Positions 19,470 through 29,084 of a DNA stretch of 64,000 nt are shown piece after piece. This stretch comes from Klebsiella quasipneumoniae subsp. quasipneumoniae (GTDB lineage: Bacteria; Pseudomonadota; Gammaproteobacteria; Enterobacterales; Enterobacteriaceae), in NCBI RefSeq assembly GCF_020525925.1, contig NZ_CP084877.1, positions 99,752 through 163,751 on the forward strand. The letters are read 5' to 3'. Under the pieces are notes generated by a model. It was given only the letters and a program-made list of their open reading frames with translations, did no database searches and was not told the DNA's origin. Numbering within the stretch: the first letter of the stretch is position 1; each line of letters starts with the position of its first letter. The translations under genes were made by a program, and so were the position numbers.

Positions 19470-20000
19470 TTACCCCCCCAACTTTTCCGCTCGGAAAGAG
19501 TTTATTGCAGAGGTGAGCAATGATAGCTGATAGCGTCCAAAATCTAGATTCATGACAAAACCAAAAAAAACAGACGTTAAAATAACCATAAATGCAAAAG
19601 AAAACGGCGTGTCATAAACCACTCTATTACAAATAGCTAATAACATAATCACTGCCATGTACACAACAGCATAAATCAAAACCTTCTTAGAAAAAAAGCG
19701 ATATATATTCGATTTTTCTCTAAAGCTTTTAGGAACTGACAAAAAGAGAGAGCGTGAACTGGCAATACCCAGGAGCATAATGATACTGACCCCGACAGGA
19801 AAAACCAAAACATGAAATATATACTTTCCGGACAAATAAACAGCATCCACACTAATTACAGCGCAAAGCATATTCCACACAACTAACACTACGCCTGGCC
19901 AAAGGCACTCCCAAAAAGATGGAATTTCAGCCTTCCCTTGTGAAAGTAGATTTTTCAGCTCCTCCACTTCCTCAATAAGTAGTTTGTTCGTAATCATCAT
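19470..20000 (-). CDS. traS: Entry exclusion protein TraS
   Basis: A 176-residue inner-membrane protein in the traS position between traG and traT. It has a soluble N-terminal stretch (VEELKNLLSQGKAEIPSFWE) and about four hydrophobic segments (near 33-50, 60-85, 108-125, 132-152). TraS sequences vary widely because each recognises the C-terminal part of its own TraG, so the call rests on position, size and topology. It starts 2 bases after traG stops. It should prevent DNA entry from donors carrying the same plasmid type, and with traT broken it would carry exclusion alone. Confidence 0.82.
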   Translation of the reverse strand: MMITNKLLIEEVEELKNLLSQGKAEIPSFWECLWPGVVLVVWNMLCAVISVDAVYLSGKYIFHVLVFPVGVSIIMLLGIASSRSLFLSVPKSFREKSNIYRFFSKKVLIYAVVYMAVIMLLAICNRVVYDTPFSFAFMVILTSVFFGFVMNLDFGRYQLSLLTSAINSFRAEKLGG

Positions 20001-20002
20001 TT

Positions 20003-22852
20003 TTACCTTTTACCATCAAGATAATCCTTTTGAATTTTCGCCGCTTTTGCCTCTAACTCAGTAGGCGAGTCAGCTCCTGGTAAAGATTTCACCTTACTCT
20101 TTCTTTCATTATAATCACCTTTAAACTCATTTGCTTTTGTTTTATGGTCCTTTTCCATTTCAGTATTCTCATTTTTCACCTCTGCGCCTTGCCGTTGTAT
20201 GTTTTCGCGGGTTTCCTGCTGCTGTTGTTTATTCTCTGTAATCATCCCACCAACTTTCTGATCCACATTATCCTTAATACCCGCATCTTGCGTCATAGCA
20301 TCGATACGACCAGAATTTTGTCGGTAGTCGGCCATTACCGATCCATTGTCACCACCACCTGACACCCCAGCCATATTCTGTCCAATGCTTTCACGACCCT
20401 GTTGATACGCAGCATCAACCCTGGGTTCTACCTGCTCTTTGACGAATTCACGCGCCAGGGCTTCACGCTGCGCCGCAATTTCAGGAGAACTGGTATTGGT
20501 CAGAATGGCCTCGGCATCCTGTGGAGCACGATGCTGAACAAAGTTCGCAAACTGCTGAGTCAGGTTTTCGTTCATCTGGCCAGTCATGCTCTCTGTGCGT
20601 GACGCCATCTCACTGTACTCATGGCTGCGTGTCCGGCTGCTTGTATACTGGTCATAGCTGTTTTTGGCACTGGAGAGTGACGCGGCAAACTGGTCAACAC
20701 GCGAGCTGGCATTATTATCGGTAATGTTGCCCGATGTGGTGGTTTTGCGGCTGGTAAAGTAATCGGATGCTTCATTAAAGTCTTTGGCCGCCTGACTACT
20801 GGTATCATGTCGGCTGTCATTCGATTCACGACCGGAAGTGCCAACATTATCTGTGTTACCCGAGCTGTGGGTCCAACCCGCACTGCCTTTAACTCCGGCC
20901 TCAGCAGATAACCCAGTTCCCCATTTACCTAGCTTACCAAACAGCTGATCCCCTGAACTCCACTTACCAGATCCGTATAAATCAACGCCCTGCGTACTTT
21001 TAGCTGAATCATCCATCAACTGCTGGAAAGACTCCTCATTACTGATGTTGTTGGCTTTCGCATTAGCAACAACCGCATTCCACATCTTGCTTCTGGCCAT
21101 CGAGTCCTGCGAAGACTCGGTAGTATCAGCTCCGGTCGTTGTTGAGGCGCTGTTCCCTTTATTGGTACCAAATTGCTGCAGACTATTCCATGCACTTGTC
21201 ACGCTGCTGTTATAGCCATGCAGCGCGCTTTCGGCCTGGACATCAGCCTCACGGGCCATCTGTTGCTGCGCACTGGCTATCTGACGACCGACGTTGATAT
21301 CCACCGGCAGTTTTGACATTGCACCACTACTGTCCCAGACCATCGATCCATCCCTCGTCTGCGTGCTAATGCCCCCATTCGCCAGCTGCCGTGACATCTG
21401 TCCGAAACTGGTTGTACTGTTGGTACCCCAGCTGTAGCCGCTGACGTTCTCCATCTGCATGTTGGCGAAAGAGTAATTGCCGTCCACCACGCCGGAGGCA
21501 GCCTGCGATGTTGCACTGAGCCCCGATGAAGAAAAATGGCTGTAGGCACTGGAGAAGGCTGCTCCCATGCTCTTCACGATCCCCCACGACAAAGGCGGTA
21601 TCATCACGGCAATATAGCCCGCGGTGGTCGCAATATCCGAGTTTTTGAGCTGAACCTGCGACAACTCAGAGAGAACGACTGGGACGCCATTTTGCTTCGC
21701 ATAGTAGGCCATTGCGCTGTTCAGGATGGCGAACAGTAATGGCCACGTCTGCAGCCAGATAAGCGCAAACACATACCCCTTTAGCACCTGCAGAGTCATC
21801 ATATTAAACATGGCGGCCATCACCATGATCGGGAACATCCCAATCATTATCCCCATGATAACGGTCTGCATCAGCGGAAGTGTGCGAAGCGCCTGGTGCC
21901 CCATTGTGGCCTGTGCCAGCCGCTGCTTTTCAAGGGATGATGTGTTAGCCATATTGACCAGACTGGCGGTGTCCCCGCTGCGGGCCGCATAACTCTGGAT
22001 CCCACTGCGCAGGGCGTTCATCGTGACGTTCTGGCGGATAATCTGCCCGGCGCTCTGTCCCGAGCTGTAGAAGTAATTGTAGCTGTCGCCAATCATCTGG
22101 CTGAAAAGCAGATCGGGATTAGGTTTGCCGCCAAACAGCTGACGAACATAGTAGTTCCAGGTTTTACCGCCTGTCTGAGTATCCAGCGCGAGAGCCGATT
22201 TCAGATCCCGTGAGGCCTCCTCGCATGTCTGGAACTGGTTGTTTTTGTCAAACACGCCACGCAGTGGACTCGGGTTTGCAAAAATCAGGGTATACGGATC
22301 AGGTGAATTCAGTAATTCCTCAAAAGAGTACTTATGATTGAGGAAAATATCGCCCATCACACAGTTTTGTACGTAATCGGAAAACAGCGTCGTAATCTGA
22401 GGATTTTGTGACAAAAAATCCGTACTTTTCGCGACCAGATTACTGCCAAATAACATCCCCGTTTTACTGTACGTGACACTGTCCGGCAGAGCGAAGACCA
22501 TCTCATAACTCTGGATAAGCGCGTTTCCTACCCGTGTTGTCAGCGACGCCGGAATCGCCAGACCAATAGGCACATTATCGACTTCATAGACCTGCGCAAC
22601 GTTACTGTAATCGATGATCTGCACAGGGGTACGAATGACAACCAGCATAGAGACCAGGGTGAGGGAAAAGACCCAGCCAATAAGGTCCATTACGTTGTGT
22701 TTTTTTACCCAGTTCCCCGCCACAATGAGTACCGAGATGGCGATACACATCTTTTCTATAGTCGACCATGTGCTGGTCCCCATAAACGCCGCAATCGCGT
22801 TCAGGTTGCCCCGTAACCAGTCGCCGCCAGCAATGGCATATATCTCAAGCAT
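20003..22852 (-). CDS. traG: Mating pair stabilisation and pilus assembly protein TraG
   Basis: A 949-residue inner-membrane protein. The N-terminal half, with several membrane segments (about 40-70, 330-375, 410-435), is needed for pilus assembly. The large Ser/Gln-rich C-terminal part is periplasmic in F and acts in mating-pair stabilisation and TraS recognition. Landmarks are YAIAGGDWLRGNLNAIAAFM at the start and MAAMFNMMTLQVLKGYVFAL in the middle. Its ATG shares a base with the traH stop, and traS follows directly. Confidence 0.96.
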   Translation of the reverse strand: MLEIYAIAGGDWLRGNLNAIAAFMGTSTWSTIEKMCIAISVLIVAGNWVKKHNVMDLIGWVFSLTLVSMLVVIRTPVQIIDYSNVAQVYEVDNVPIGLAIPASLTTRVGNALIQSYEMVFALPDSVTYSKTGMLFGSNLVAKSTDFLSQNPQITTLFSDYVQNCVMGDIFLNHKYSFEELLNSPDPYTLIFANPSPLRGVFDKNNQFQTCEEASRDLKSALALDTQTGGKTWNYYVRQLFGGKPNPDLLFSQMIGDSYNYFYSSGQSAGQIIRQNVTMNALRSGIQSYAARSGDTASLVNMANTSSLEKQRLAQATMGHQALRTLPLMQTVIMGIMIGMFPIMVMAAMFNMMTLQVLKGYVFALIWLQTWPLLFAILNSAMAYYAKQNGVPVVLSELSQVQLKNSDIATTAGYIAVMIPPLSWGIVKSMGAAFSSAYSHFSSSGLSATSQAASGVVDGNYSFANMQMENVSGYSWGTNSTTSFGQMSRQLANGGISTQTRDGSMVWDSSGAMSKLPVDINVGRQIASAQQQMAREADVQAESALHGYNSSVTSAWNSLQQFGTNKGNSASTTTGADTTESSQDSMARSKMWNAVVANAKANNISNEESFQQLMDDSAKSTQGVDLYGSGKWSSGDQLFGKLGKWGTGLSAEAGVKGSAGWTHSSGNTDNVGTSGRESNDSRHDTSSQAAKDFNEASDYFTSRKTTTSGNITDNNASSRVDQFAASLSSAKNSYDQYTSSRTRSHEYSEMASRTESMTGQMNENLTQQFANFVQHRAPQDAEAILTNTSSPEIAAQREALAREFVKEQVEPRVDAAYQQGRESIGQNMAGVSGGGDNGSVMADYRQNSGRIDAMTQDAGIKDNVDQKVGGMITENKQQQQETRENIQRQGAEVKNENTEMEKDHKTKANEFKGDYNERKSKVKSLPGADSPTELEAKAAKIQKDYLDGKR

Positions 22853-24219
22853 TACAGATTCCCCCCAAAATGATAGTTATTCTGGTAGCGGGTCATCATG
22901 CGGGCAGAGACCTGCTGGCGCATGTAACTCATTTGTCTGTCAACCACAAGCAAGGCGTCCTGCTGAACCTGAACACGGGACTGAAAAGCGGCAATCTGGA
23001 CACTCGCCTGATTGAGGTTTTCCATGATCATATCCATTGTCGACTGGGGATAATTACCGGTTGAAATCATCGCCCGGGCCTGCTGGATAAGTTCCTGAAT
23101 GTACTGCAGCAGGATGTCGTAGCCGATATAGTCCGTCAGCTGGTAAATAAGTGAGTTAGACACCCCGAGCATCTGCGGATCGACCAGGTATTTGAATACC
23201 GGAATGGTGGTGCTGGAGATAAACCCTTTCTCCTGATCCGTCAGTTTTTCATCAGCCACTGCTTTATTCTGGATACTGCTTAACAAAGCGGAAATCTGGC
23301 TTTTTAGCGCTTTATTGGAAGTGATGGTCACGGTCGCATCAGCAACGACCTTAAGACACTTATCCGAATCATTGCAGTGGTAGATTTTAGCCGTGCCGCC
23401 CTCCATCATGGCTCTAATCAGATCCTGGTCAGTGGTGCGTGCCGGCAGCGGCGTGATTTCACTGTTCTCCCCGAAAATCAGCGTACCGGTGAGCGTCATG
23501 ATGAATTCCTTCAGCTCCTTATTGCCGTCGAAGAGCCGGTTCTTCGATAAGGCATTCCACATGATGTTGATGTTTTTCATCACACGTTCTTTGTCTTTAT
23601 CGCTGGCCTTATCCTGGACGCTGTCCATCTTGCCGCCCACCGTACAACCCTGGCGCGAGGCGGCCCAGTCCGAAAAGATATTGCTTTCACCGGCAATGTC
23701 CTGGCAGACCTTTTGTTGAGCGACCTGGGTACGAGGAAACAGGCCACCCACAATTCCCTGAGCAGCCTGGCAGGAACTGAGGTTCATGCTGTTCATGTCA
23801 GTGGCCATCTTTTGAAGGAAGTCCTTTGCGGTTTTAATCTCCGGTACCGTGGTTTGCAAAGCGAGATCAAAAAAGTACCCCGCGGCGTTGCTCATGATTT
23901 GTTTTGCGAACCTCTGCAGCTGCTCGCTGTTGATATAGCTGAATGACCCCAGATAGGCATCAATCCCTCCGCAGCCGGCATTAATATCAGGGAGCGTCAT
24001 GCTGACCAGCTGGATCGTTTTCACCTGCGTTCTGGCATACAGCGAACCGCCGGAGGCATAACCCGCAGCCTGTCCCTGCCAGACCTGCGGCTGGCTGGTA
24101 TTGGACGCAAAGCCCAGCTTATTGAAGAAGTTGTTCATATCGCCATTCACGTCGGCGGCGGCGCTAAATGACAGGCCAAGCACGGCACCGCAGAAGAGTG
24201 ACAGAAGTTTAATTCGCAT
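22852..24219 (-). CDS. traH: Pilus assembly protein TraH
   Basis: A 455-residue periplasmic/outer-membrane-associated protein of F-type secretion systems, required for pilus extension and retraction. It has a signal peptide (LLSLFCGAVLGLSFSAAA), the conserved FFNKLGFASNTSQPQVWQGQ, and several conserved cysteines. The C-terminus, QNNYHFGG, is as in F. I chose the ATG at 24217-24219 because GGAGG lies 6 bases upstream; the frame stays open to a further upstream codon at 24261. It overlaps the preceding trbF-position gene by 11 bases. Confidence 0.96.
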   Translation of the reverse strand: MRIKLLSLFCGAVLGLSFSAAADVNGDMNNFFNKLGFASNTSQPQVWQGQAAGYASGGSLYARTQVKTIQLVSMTLPDINAGCGGIDAYLGSFSYINSEQLQRFAKQIMSNAAGYFFDLALQTTVPEIKTAKDFLQKMATDMNSMNLSSCQAAQGIVGGLFPRTQVAQQKVCQDIAGESNIFSDWAASRQGCTVGGKMDSVQDKASDKDKERVMKNINIMWNALSKNRLFDGNKELKEFIMTLTGTLIFGENSEITPLPARTTDQDLIRAMMEGGTAKIYHCNDSDKCLKVVADATVTITSNKALKSQISALLSSIQNKAVADEKLTDQEKGFISSTTIPVFKYLVDPQMLGVSNSLIYQLTDYIGYDILLQYIQELIQQARAMISTGNYPQSTMDMIMENLNQASVQIAAFQSRVQVQQDALLVVDRQMSYMRQQVSARMMTRYQNNYHFGGNL

Positions 24220-24652
24220 CCAGTCCTCCATTACGCACAGCATTCTTTTTAACTCTGTCATTTCTCAGAATAAAAAGGGTCTTCAGGTGATAACTGAAAA
24301 AATTGCGGATCGCTAATGTCACTCCGGCAACAAAGAACCCCACCCCAACAGCAATCAGCGCATAAGGGATGGCGTACATCATAATATTCCACAGGTCTTT
24401 TACTCGCAGGTCGCCGCTGGCTATCCAGTCATCCACGCAGATATTAAATAAAAATCTCATTATCCATAACAGCAGAGCACCTGCAGTGAGAAACACAATG
24501 AATAATTCCAGATAGATTTCCAGACGCCTTTCCCGGTGGATAAATTCCGGCTTCAGTTGTTCTATTTTTTCGGCTGCTGTCTGCCCGGAGTCCTTTAAAC
24601 TTGCTGGAAATAAAAACGCGTACAGTCCCGTCGAACGTATATATTTGTTCAT
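24209..24652 (-). CDS. trbF: TrbF-position inner-membrane protein
   Basis: A 147-residue protein with two strong membrane spans (about residues 47-68 and 92-115) and charged ends. It lies between trbB and traH, where F has trbF, and has the right size and topology. The sequence itself is not distinctive to me, so the name is positional. A good AAGGA precedes the ATG at 24650-24652. F TrbF is not essential for transfer. Its 3' end overlaps the traH start, so the two are translationally coupled. Confidence 0.6.
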   Translation of the reverse strand: MNKYIRSTGLYAFLFPASLKDSGQTAAEKIEQLKPEFIHRERRLEIYLELFIVFLTAGALLLWIMRFLFNICVDDWIASGDLRVKDLWNIMMYAIPYALIAVGVGFFVAGVTLAIRNFFSYHLKTLFILRNDRVKKNAVRNGGLDAN

Positions 24653-24696
24653 GGCTATTTTCCTTAATCACTTGCTAAGACCGGATATAACAGAGG

Positions 24697-25239
24697 CTAA
24701 TGCATCATCTGAAATACCGTATCCACTCTGGCCATAAAGCCCTGTGCATCCGTGGCGCCCTGCAGGATCGGGTACGCTGCCAGCGTGTTTACGTTCACCA
24801 GAAACGTAGTCGGGGTCGCCACCGGGATATTGGGGAAAAAGGTCTGCATCACGTCAGGAGGCGCCGGCAGCGCTTCCGGAAACGCGTCATCACCCTGTCC
24901 GTCAATGGTGTAAGAGAACACGGAGAAGCCATACTGTCCGGCCAGCTGCTTCAGCACCGGGTCAAATTTATGACAGTAGGGACAGTGTCCCTGCATGAAC
25001 AGCACCACTTTCCAGTCGCGCAGGTCCACCTGCTTTCCGTTGCTGAGTCGTAACCAGCGTGGCTGAGATGCCCCGCTCACCGCCTGGGGAGTGTCGCTCT
25101 GCGGGGAGGCCGTTTCAGTACCGGAGATACCCCGCGGATCCCAGAGCGACTTCACCTCATCGAGCGTTCCCGCATGTGCCATCCCGGCCAGTGCAAGGGA
25201 AAGAGCCAGTGCCGCCAGCGGCGTCTTAGCGAGGTTCAT
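24697..25239 (-). CDS. trbB: Periplasmic disulfide isomerase TrbB
   Basis: A 180-residue exported thioredoxin-fold protein. A signal peptide (AALALSLALAGMAHA) precedes a mature domain with the active site MQGHCPYCHKFDP (CPYC). Strong similarity to F TrbB continues in DGQGDDAFPEALPAPPDVMQ and PVATPTTFLVNVNTL. It is thought to help fold Cys-rich Tra proteins such as TraN, TraU and TraH. I chose the ATG at 25237-25239 because it directly precedes the signal peptide; it overlaps the traQ 3' end by 14 bases. Confidence 0.94.
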   Translation of the reverse strand: MNLAKTPLAALALSLALAGMAHAGTLDEVKSLWDPRGISGTETASPQSDTPQAVSGASQPRWLRLSNGKQVDLRDWKVVLFMQGHCPYCHKFDPVLKQLAGQYGFSVFSYTIDGQGDDAFPEALPAPPDVMQTFFPNIPVATPTTFLVNVNTLAAYPILQGATDAQGFMARVDTVFQMMH

Positions 25240-25465
25240 CAGGCTGTTTTTCACAGGCTTTCTCCTCTTTTTCGGCTTCAGCAATCAGGGCGTTTAGAAT
25301 GCGGTATCCCCCGAACACCACCATACCCAGCCCGAAGATTTCCCCGGCCTGGACGGCCAGCTCAGGCTGTTTTCTGACAAGCCTGGCTATCAGGTGGAAA
25401 AACACGCCCACGGCCAGCACCCACATCCCGGTGATATCTAAATCCGGAAAACGAATATTTCGCAT
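25226..25465 (-). CDS. traQ: Pilin chaperone TraQ
   Basis: A 79-residue inner-membrane protein resembling F TraQ: LDITGMWVLAVGVFFHLIA near the start, then a second hydrophobic segment FGLGMVVFGGYRILNALIAE and a charged tail. TraQ acts as a membrane chaperone that inserts propilin before signal cleavage. The ATG at 25463-25465 has AAGGAG at the right distance. It lies between traF and trbB; F has trbA and artA in between, which are absent here. Confidence 0.93.
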   Translation of the reverse strand: MRNIRFPDLDITGMWVLAVGVFFHLIARLVRKQPELAVQAGEIFGLGMVVFGGYRILNALIAEAEKEEKACEKQPDEPR

Positions 25466-25475
25466 GACACACTCC

Positions 25476-26228
25476 TTAGAAATTCGGTTTAAAGTCGCTG
25501 GAGACATAGAGGAACTGTTTCGCCAGGTCGTCCTGACTGATAAAGCCGTAACTGAGAGGCTTCACCTGGCCACTTTTCGGGTTAACCAGCATCATCGCGG
25601 GGAAGAACTTCACGCCAAGCTGCTCTGCCTGGCCCTGGTCCGTCCGGCTATCGGGCAGCATGGGGTTAATCACTCCGTCAACCGACACCGGTATCACGCT
25701 CAGGCCATAGGTTTCGCGAAAATTTTTAATCACCTGGACCAGCTGGCCATCGATCGCTTCCCGGCCCCGGTAGAAGAACATCACGCCGTAGTGCTGTGCG
25801 AGGGTGGAGATAGCCTGTCGCTGTTCGGCATAGTCGGCAGCGAGCTGGTTTTTTACCGTGCCGTTGTAGTAGCTGTGCTGCAGGTTGTAATCGAGTTCGG
25901 GGTTTTCCAGCATCGCTTTCTTCGCACTCATCGAGAACAAACCTGCCTGCTGCGTCCAGTAGTTCTGCAGCCGGAAATACTTAACGAAGTTTTCAGACGA
26001 TGGATACAGAATGGCTTCGTACAACGACCGTTTGGTGGCCGCCTGGAGTGTGGCGAGTTTCTCCAGAATATCCATTTGCGGCGGTGGTGCCGCTGGTGCG
26101 GCTTTCCTTTCCTCATCATGGGGCTTAAGTTTCTCGTTGTACCACTGCCAGCCCGCGTCTTTGGCGAAAGCCGGCATCAGGGCGCAGCAAAGGCATCCCG
26201 CCAGCATGGCGGCATGTATTGTTCGCAT
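25476..26228 (-). CDS. traF: Pilus assembly protein TraF
   Basis: A 250-residue periplasmic thioredoxin-like protein of the F-pilus assembly set. It has a signal peptide (AAMLAGCLCCALMPAFA), then KDAGWQWYNEKLKPHDEERK, and a C-terminal thioredoxin fold without the CxxC pair (GVMFFYRGREAIDGQLVQVI). The end, YGFISQDDLAKQFLYVSSDF, matches F TraF closely. It starts at the ATG at 26226-26228. It is essential for pilus formation in F. Confidence 0.96.
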   Translation of the reverse strand: MRTIHAAMLAGCLCCALMPAFAKDAGWQWYNEKLKPHDEERKAAPAAPPPQMDILEKLATLQAATKRSLYEAILYPSSENFVKYFRLQNYWTQQAGLFSMSAKKAMLENPELDYNLQHSYYNGTVKNQLAADYAEQRQAISTLAQHYGVMFFYRGREAIDGQLVQVIKNFRETYGLSVIPVSVDGVINPMLPDSRTDQGQAEQLGVKFFPAMMLVNPKSGQVKPLSYGFISQDDLAKQFLYVSSDFKPNF

Positions 26229-26248
26229 GGCAAATACCCTTTTATGAA

Positions 26249-26575
26249 TTATTGCGACTGGCGTGACAGATGCTGATAGACACTGTATTTATCGAGCTGG
26301 CGCTGTATCTTTCCTGCATCATCACGGGCTTCAAAGCGGTAACCGCTGCAGTACAGAGGCAGATGATTTATCTGAAGGTCCACCCGCTCCCCGTCCCTGA
26401 CCACCCACGCGGCCTGAGAAACAGTGTCGCACTGGATCCCCCAGGCCCGGTTGGTGGTCATAAATGCGTTAACCTGCCTGTCCCGCCACAGGCTGTACGA
26501 CATTATGCTGACCAGGATAAGGACAAACACCCCGACAAACACCATGACCAGCCCGTATGCTTTTTTCTCTTCCAT
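26249..26575 (-). CDS. Small tra-operon membrane protein of unknown role
   Basis: A 108-residue protein with one N-terminal membrane anchor (about residues 8-30) and a domain with two cysteines (IQCDTVSQAAW ... LPLYCSGYRFEA), probably periplasmic. It lies between traF and trbE, where F has no gene. The ATG at 26573-26575 has AGGAG 5-6 bases upstream; the GTG two codons earlier lacks one. The layout of one anchor and a two-Cys periplasmic domain recurs in other small unknown genes of this tra operon. Confidence 0.75.
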   Translation of the reverse strand: MEEKKAYGLVMVFVGVFVLILVSIMSYSLWRDRQVNAFMTTNRAWGIQCDTVSQAAWVVRDGERVDLQINHLPLYCSGYRFEARDDAGKIQRQLDKYSVYQHLSRQSQ

Positions 26576-26620
26576 GAACACTCCTGTCTGTTTTGCTGAT
26601 TAAAGCGGTGACGTCCGTCT

Positions 26621-26806
26621 TTATGGCATTAATCGTCTGGCTATAATATTGAGAACAAAAATAAACAATAAAGATCTAACAATTACGAACCCATCATCGC
26701 TCGTTAATAACTTTGCCATGTTAATTATCAACAGAACAGGAATAAGGATTACCCCTGCTAACCTGAACCAATCTTTAAACTTATTAAACCTGCGCACCGT
26801 CTTCAT
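26621..26806 (-). CDS. Small hydrophobic tra-operon protein
   Basis: A 61-residue peptide with a basic start (MKTVRRFNKFKDWFR), two hydrophobic segments and a basic end (IIARRLMP). GGAGG precedes the ATG, and the start overlaps the preceding trbE-like stop by 4 bases, which supports real translation. No family is recognised. It would sit in the inner membrane. Confidence 0.65.
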   Translation of the reverse strand: MKTVRRFNKFKDWFRLAGVILIPVLLIINMAKLLTSDDGFVIVRSLLFIFVLNIIARRLMP

Positions 26807-27039
26807 TCTTCCTCCGTCTTTTTCCGTAACAACGCGGCAAGCGAACTAAAAAAGAGATAGCTCACGAACCAGAAAAAACCAACCGCAACAATAAAAACCA
26901 CACTCTCGACATAATCACTACCCGACGTCCCTTTGACGGCATCCCAGGAGAAATAAATCACCGGTGAAATAATGATTACTGTCAGCGTTAATCTCAGGGC
27001 AAAATCAATGGCAGGCTGTTTGTGAAAATTAATTTTCAT
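26803..27039 (-). CDS. trbE: TrbE-like inner-membrane protein
   Basis: A 78-residue protein with two membrane segments (about 14-31 and 46-68) and a charged C-terminus (RKKTEEE). It lies directly after traN, where F has the 86-residue TrbE. The name is positional plus size and topology. F TrbE is not required for transfer. Its stop overlaps the next small gene. Confidence 0.6.
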   Translation of the reverse strand: MKINFHKQPAIDFALRLTLTVIIISPVIYFSWDAVKGTSGSDYVESVVFIVAVGFFWFVSYLFFSSLAALLRKKTEEE

Positions 27040-27070
27040 GATTATCGGTCTCTTTATTAGTCAGCATGGT

Positions 27071-29026
27071 TTATTGCGCGGATTGCTGACTCATGATTTC
27101 CTTAATTCGTTCCTTGGTCTTATTGGTGAGAACATCGTTTTCCGGTATTTTTTGATTTTTCATCAGGTCGTCCATAAAGTTGGTGAAATCAAGCTTGTTA
27201 AAATCAATCCCCTGGAGTTCCGCGGTGGTAATGCCCCGACAGTCAGGACTGCTGGCGCCGCCAAAACCGATATGCAGCTGACCGTTTCTTCCCTGCTGCT
27301 GAACGATCTGCGCCAGTTTTGAGTCGAACTGGCAATAGCTCCTTTTTTTCTCCAGGCAAATACCCAGAACTTTTTTAGAGCAGAATTCCCCGATACTGAC
27401 CGTCAGCTTGTCTTTTTTCGCTTTGGCCAGCGCCTTTTCCTCGCTGCTGCAGCGTGCCAGCCCCACATCCTGGCCCCAGCCGCTGTCTTTGCAGCAGTTA
27501 CTGAAGCCGGCAGCAAATTTCTTACAGAACTTCGCTTTTCCGGTGAAGGCCCGGACATCCACCCCGTTCAGTGCCGCGACGTCCTTCCCCGCGGCTGCCA
27601 GTGCCGCCAGCTCAGATACCGCCTGCCCAAAGTCATTGCTCTTCCCGGACGTGGCTTTGTCACATTCACCATCAAGGCAGAAGACATCACCGCCGCAGAT
27701 CATTTGCTTGCCACTCGTCCTGGTTTCGCAGGAATACGTTGCATATTCATGCAGGCACGTGCCTTCCTCGCTGGAGAAGGCGCACTGGCGGGATGACAGA
27801 GTACAGGCCGTATTTTTCATCAGGATTTCACAGGAGCCGCTGTCCGCCGGCTGCGTGAGCCAGGTATCCTTATATTTCCAGCAGGCTTCCGTGAACGAGT
27901 AATCCCTGCCTCCGAGGGTGATGGTTCGCGTTCCTCCCGGACTGATACATTCCTCCCCCGTTTTTTTTCCTTCATCCTTACTGAACGGACAGCTTTCAAC
28001 CCAGACGACTTCAGGTGCGTAGACGGTTTCGGTTTCTTCCATCACCAGGGTGACCGTGACCTGTACGGGTTTCTGGCTACCCGATGATACGGTCCGTGAT
28101 GTTTTGCTTACTGAAAAGTTCTGCCCTGCAGTAACCGCTTTGTCCACACCAAACGACTGATGAATCTTCCCCTTCCCGTCATAGGTATATTTCGTACAAT
28201 GCGTGTTCTGACCGCCTGAACACATCGATTCTGAACGTGGCCAGCTGATCACATCTATGGGGAACGTTCGTTCAAAGAGGGTCAGGCTTTCACTGACTGC
28301 ACTCTTGCAGCTATCCCGCACCTTCCCTTCGGAATCGCATTCTTCAATCCAGGGGATCACCAGAGGCTCACCATCCACCGAGGCATTCAGCAGACGACCG
28401 TTGGTCGGGATCGTCAGGTTGCCACTCCATTGCCGGGTACTCCGGGCATAATTCAGCGTCACCACCTGCTGATAGGTTCGGTTAACTTTCTGCGTGGTGG
28501 CGTTATCCTTCAGGGTCGCTTCCCGTGTGCAAAAATTTTCCACCTGCAGATCACGTTCGCAGGTATGGTTTGTGAACTCGCTGCGGTTCACAACCTGGGC
28601 GGTACAGGACTGTCCGGTATCACCGACAATGCTGTCGGCACGGGATTCTGTATCCTTTGCGGCCTGAATAAACGGCGCATCCTGAGATATCTGATCCGGT
28701 GGCCGGTTCGTGAACGACTCCGTAATCGTTTTGCCGGTATCTCCCTGGCTGAACTCCAGGGCTGAATCGCTTTTCAGAGAGCTGTCTCCGCTGGCAGTGA
28801 CGCCGCCGTAGTATTTTGTCTGATCCGGGTTGTCGGTATACCCCGGCAGGTTTTGCTCACCACTGAAATTTTTTAGTGAGTTCAGACCATTGCCCTGCAC
28901 CTGTTTCGCAAAATCCGAACCGGCTTTATAGTCACTTCCACTGTCAGCGCAGGCGGGGGATGCCAGCCAGATGAAGGCGCTCAGGACAAAAAAATGCGCG
29001 GTCAGCACGGAAATAACCGTCTTCAT
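27071..29026 (-). CDS. traN: Mating pair stabilisation protein TraN
   Basis: A 651-residue Cys-rich outer-membrane protein with a signal peptide (ending SPACADS) and more than 20 cysteines. The conserved N-terminal core includes SGSDYKAGSDFAKQVQGNG. The variable central part (about residues 150-340) determines which recipient porin or OmpA-type protein is engaged. The C-terminal part has KFCKKFAAGFSNCCKDSGWG and LGICLEKKRSYCQFDSKLAQ. It is longer than F TraN (602), so its receptor-binding tip is probably of a different specificity class. It starts at 29026 and is followed by trbE. Confidence 0.96.
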   Translation of the reverse strand: MKTVISVLTAHFFVLSAFIWLASPACADSGSDYKAGSDFAKQVQGNGLNSLKNFSGEQNLPGYTDNPDQTKYYGGVTASGDSSLKSDSALEFSQGDTGKTITESFTNRPPDQISQDAPFIQAAKDTESRADSIVGDTGQSCTAQVVNRSEFTNHTCERDLQVENFCTREATLKDNATTQKVNRTYQQVVTLNYARSTRQWSGNLTIPTNGRLLNASVDGEPLVIPWIEECDSEGKVRDSCKSAVSESLTLFERTFPIDVISWPRSESMCSGGQNTHCTKYTYDGKGKIHQSFGVDKAVTAGQNFSVSKTSRTVSSGSQKPVQVTVTLVMEETETVYAPEVVWVESCPFSKDEGKKTGEECISPGGTRTITLGGRDYSFTEACWKYKDTWLTQPADSGSCEILMKNTACTLSSRQCAFSSEEGTCLHEYATYSCETRTSGKQMICGGDVFCLDGECDKATSGKSNDFGQAVSELAALAAAGKDVAALNGVDVRAFTGKAKFCKKFAAGFSNCCKDSGWGQDVGLARCSSEEKALAKAKKDKLTVSIGEFCSKKVLGICLEKKRSYCQFDSKLAQIVQQQGRNGQLHIGFGGASSPDCRGITTAELQGIDFNKLDFTNFMDDLMKNQKIPENDVLTNKTKERIKEIMSQQSAQ

Positions 29027-29084
29027 TTACACCCTCCCTCATCCCTCACCATTTCCGGTAACGCCATGAAGTACGGTTTATCTT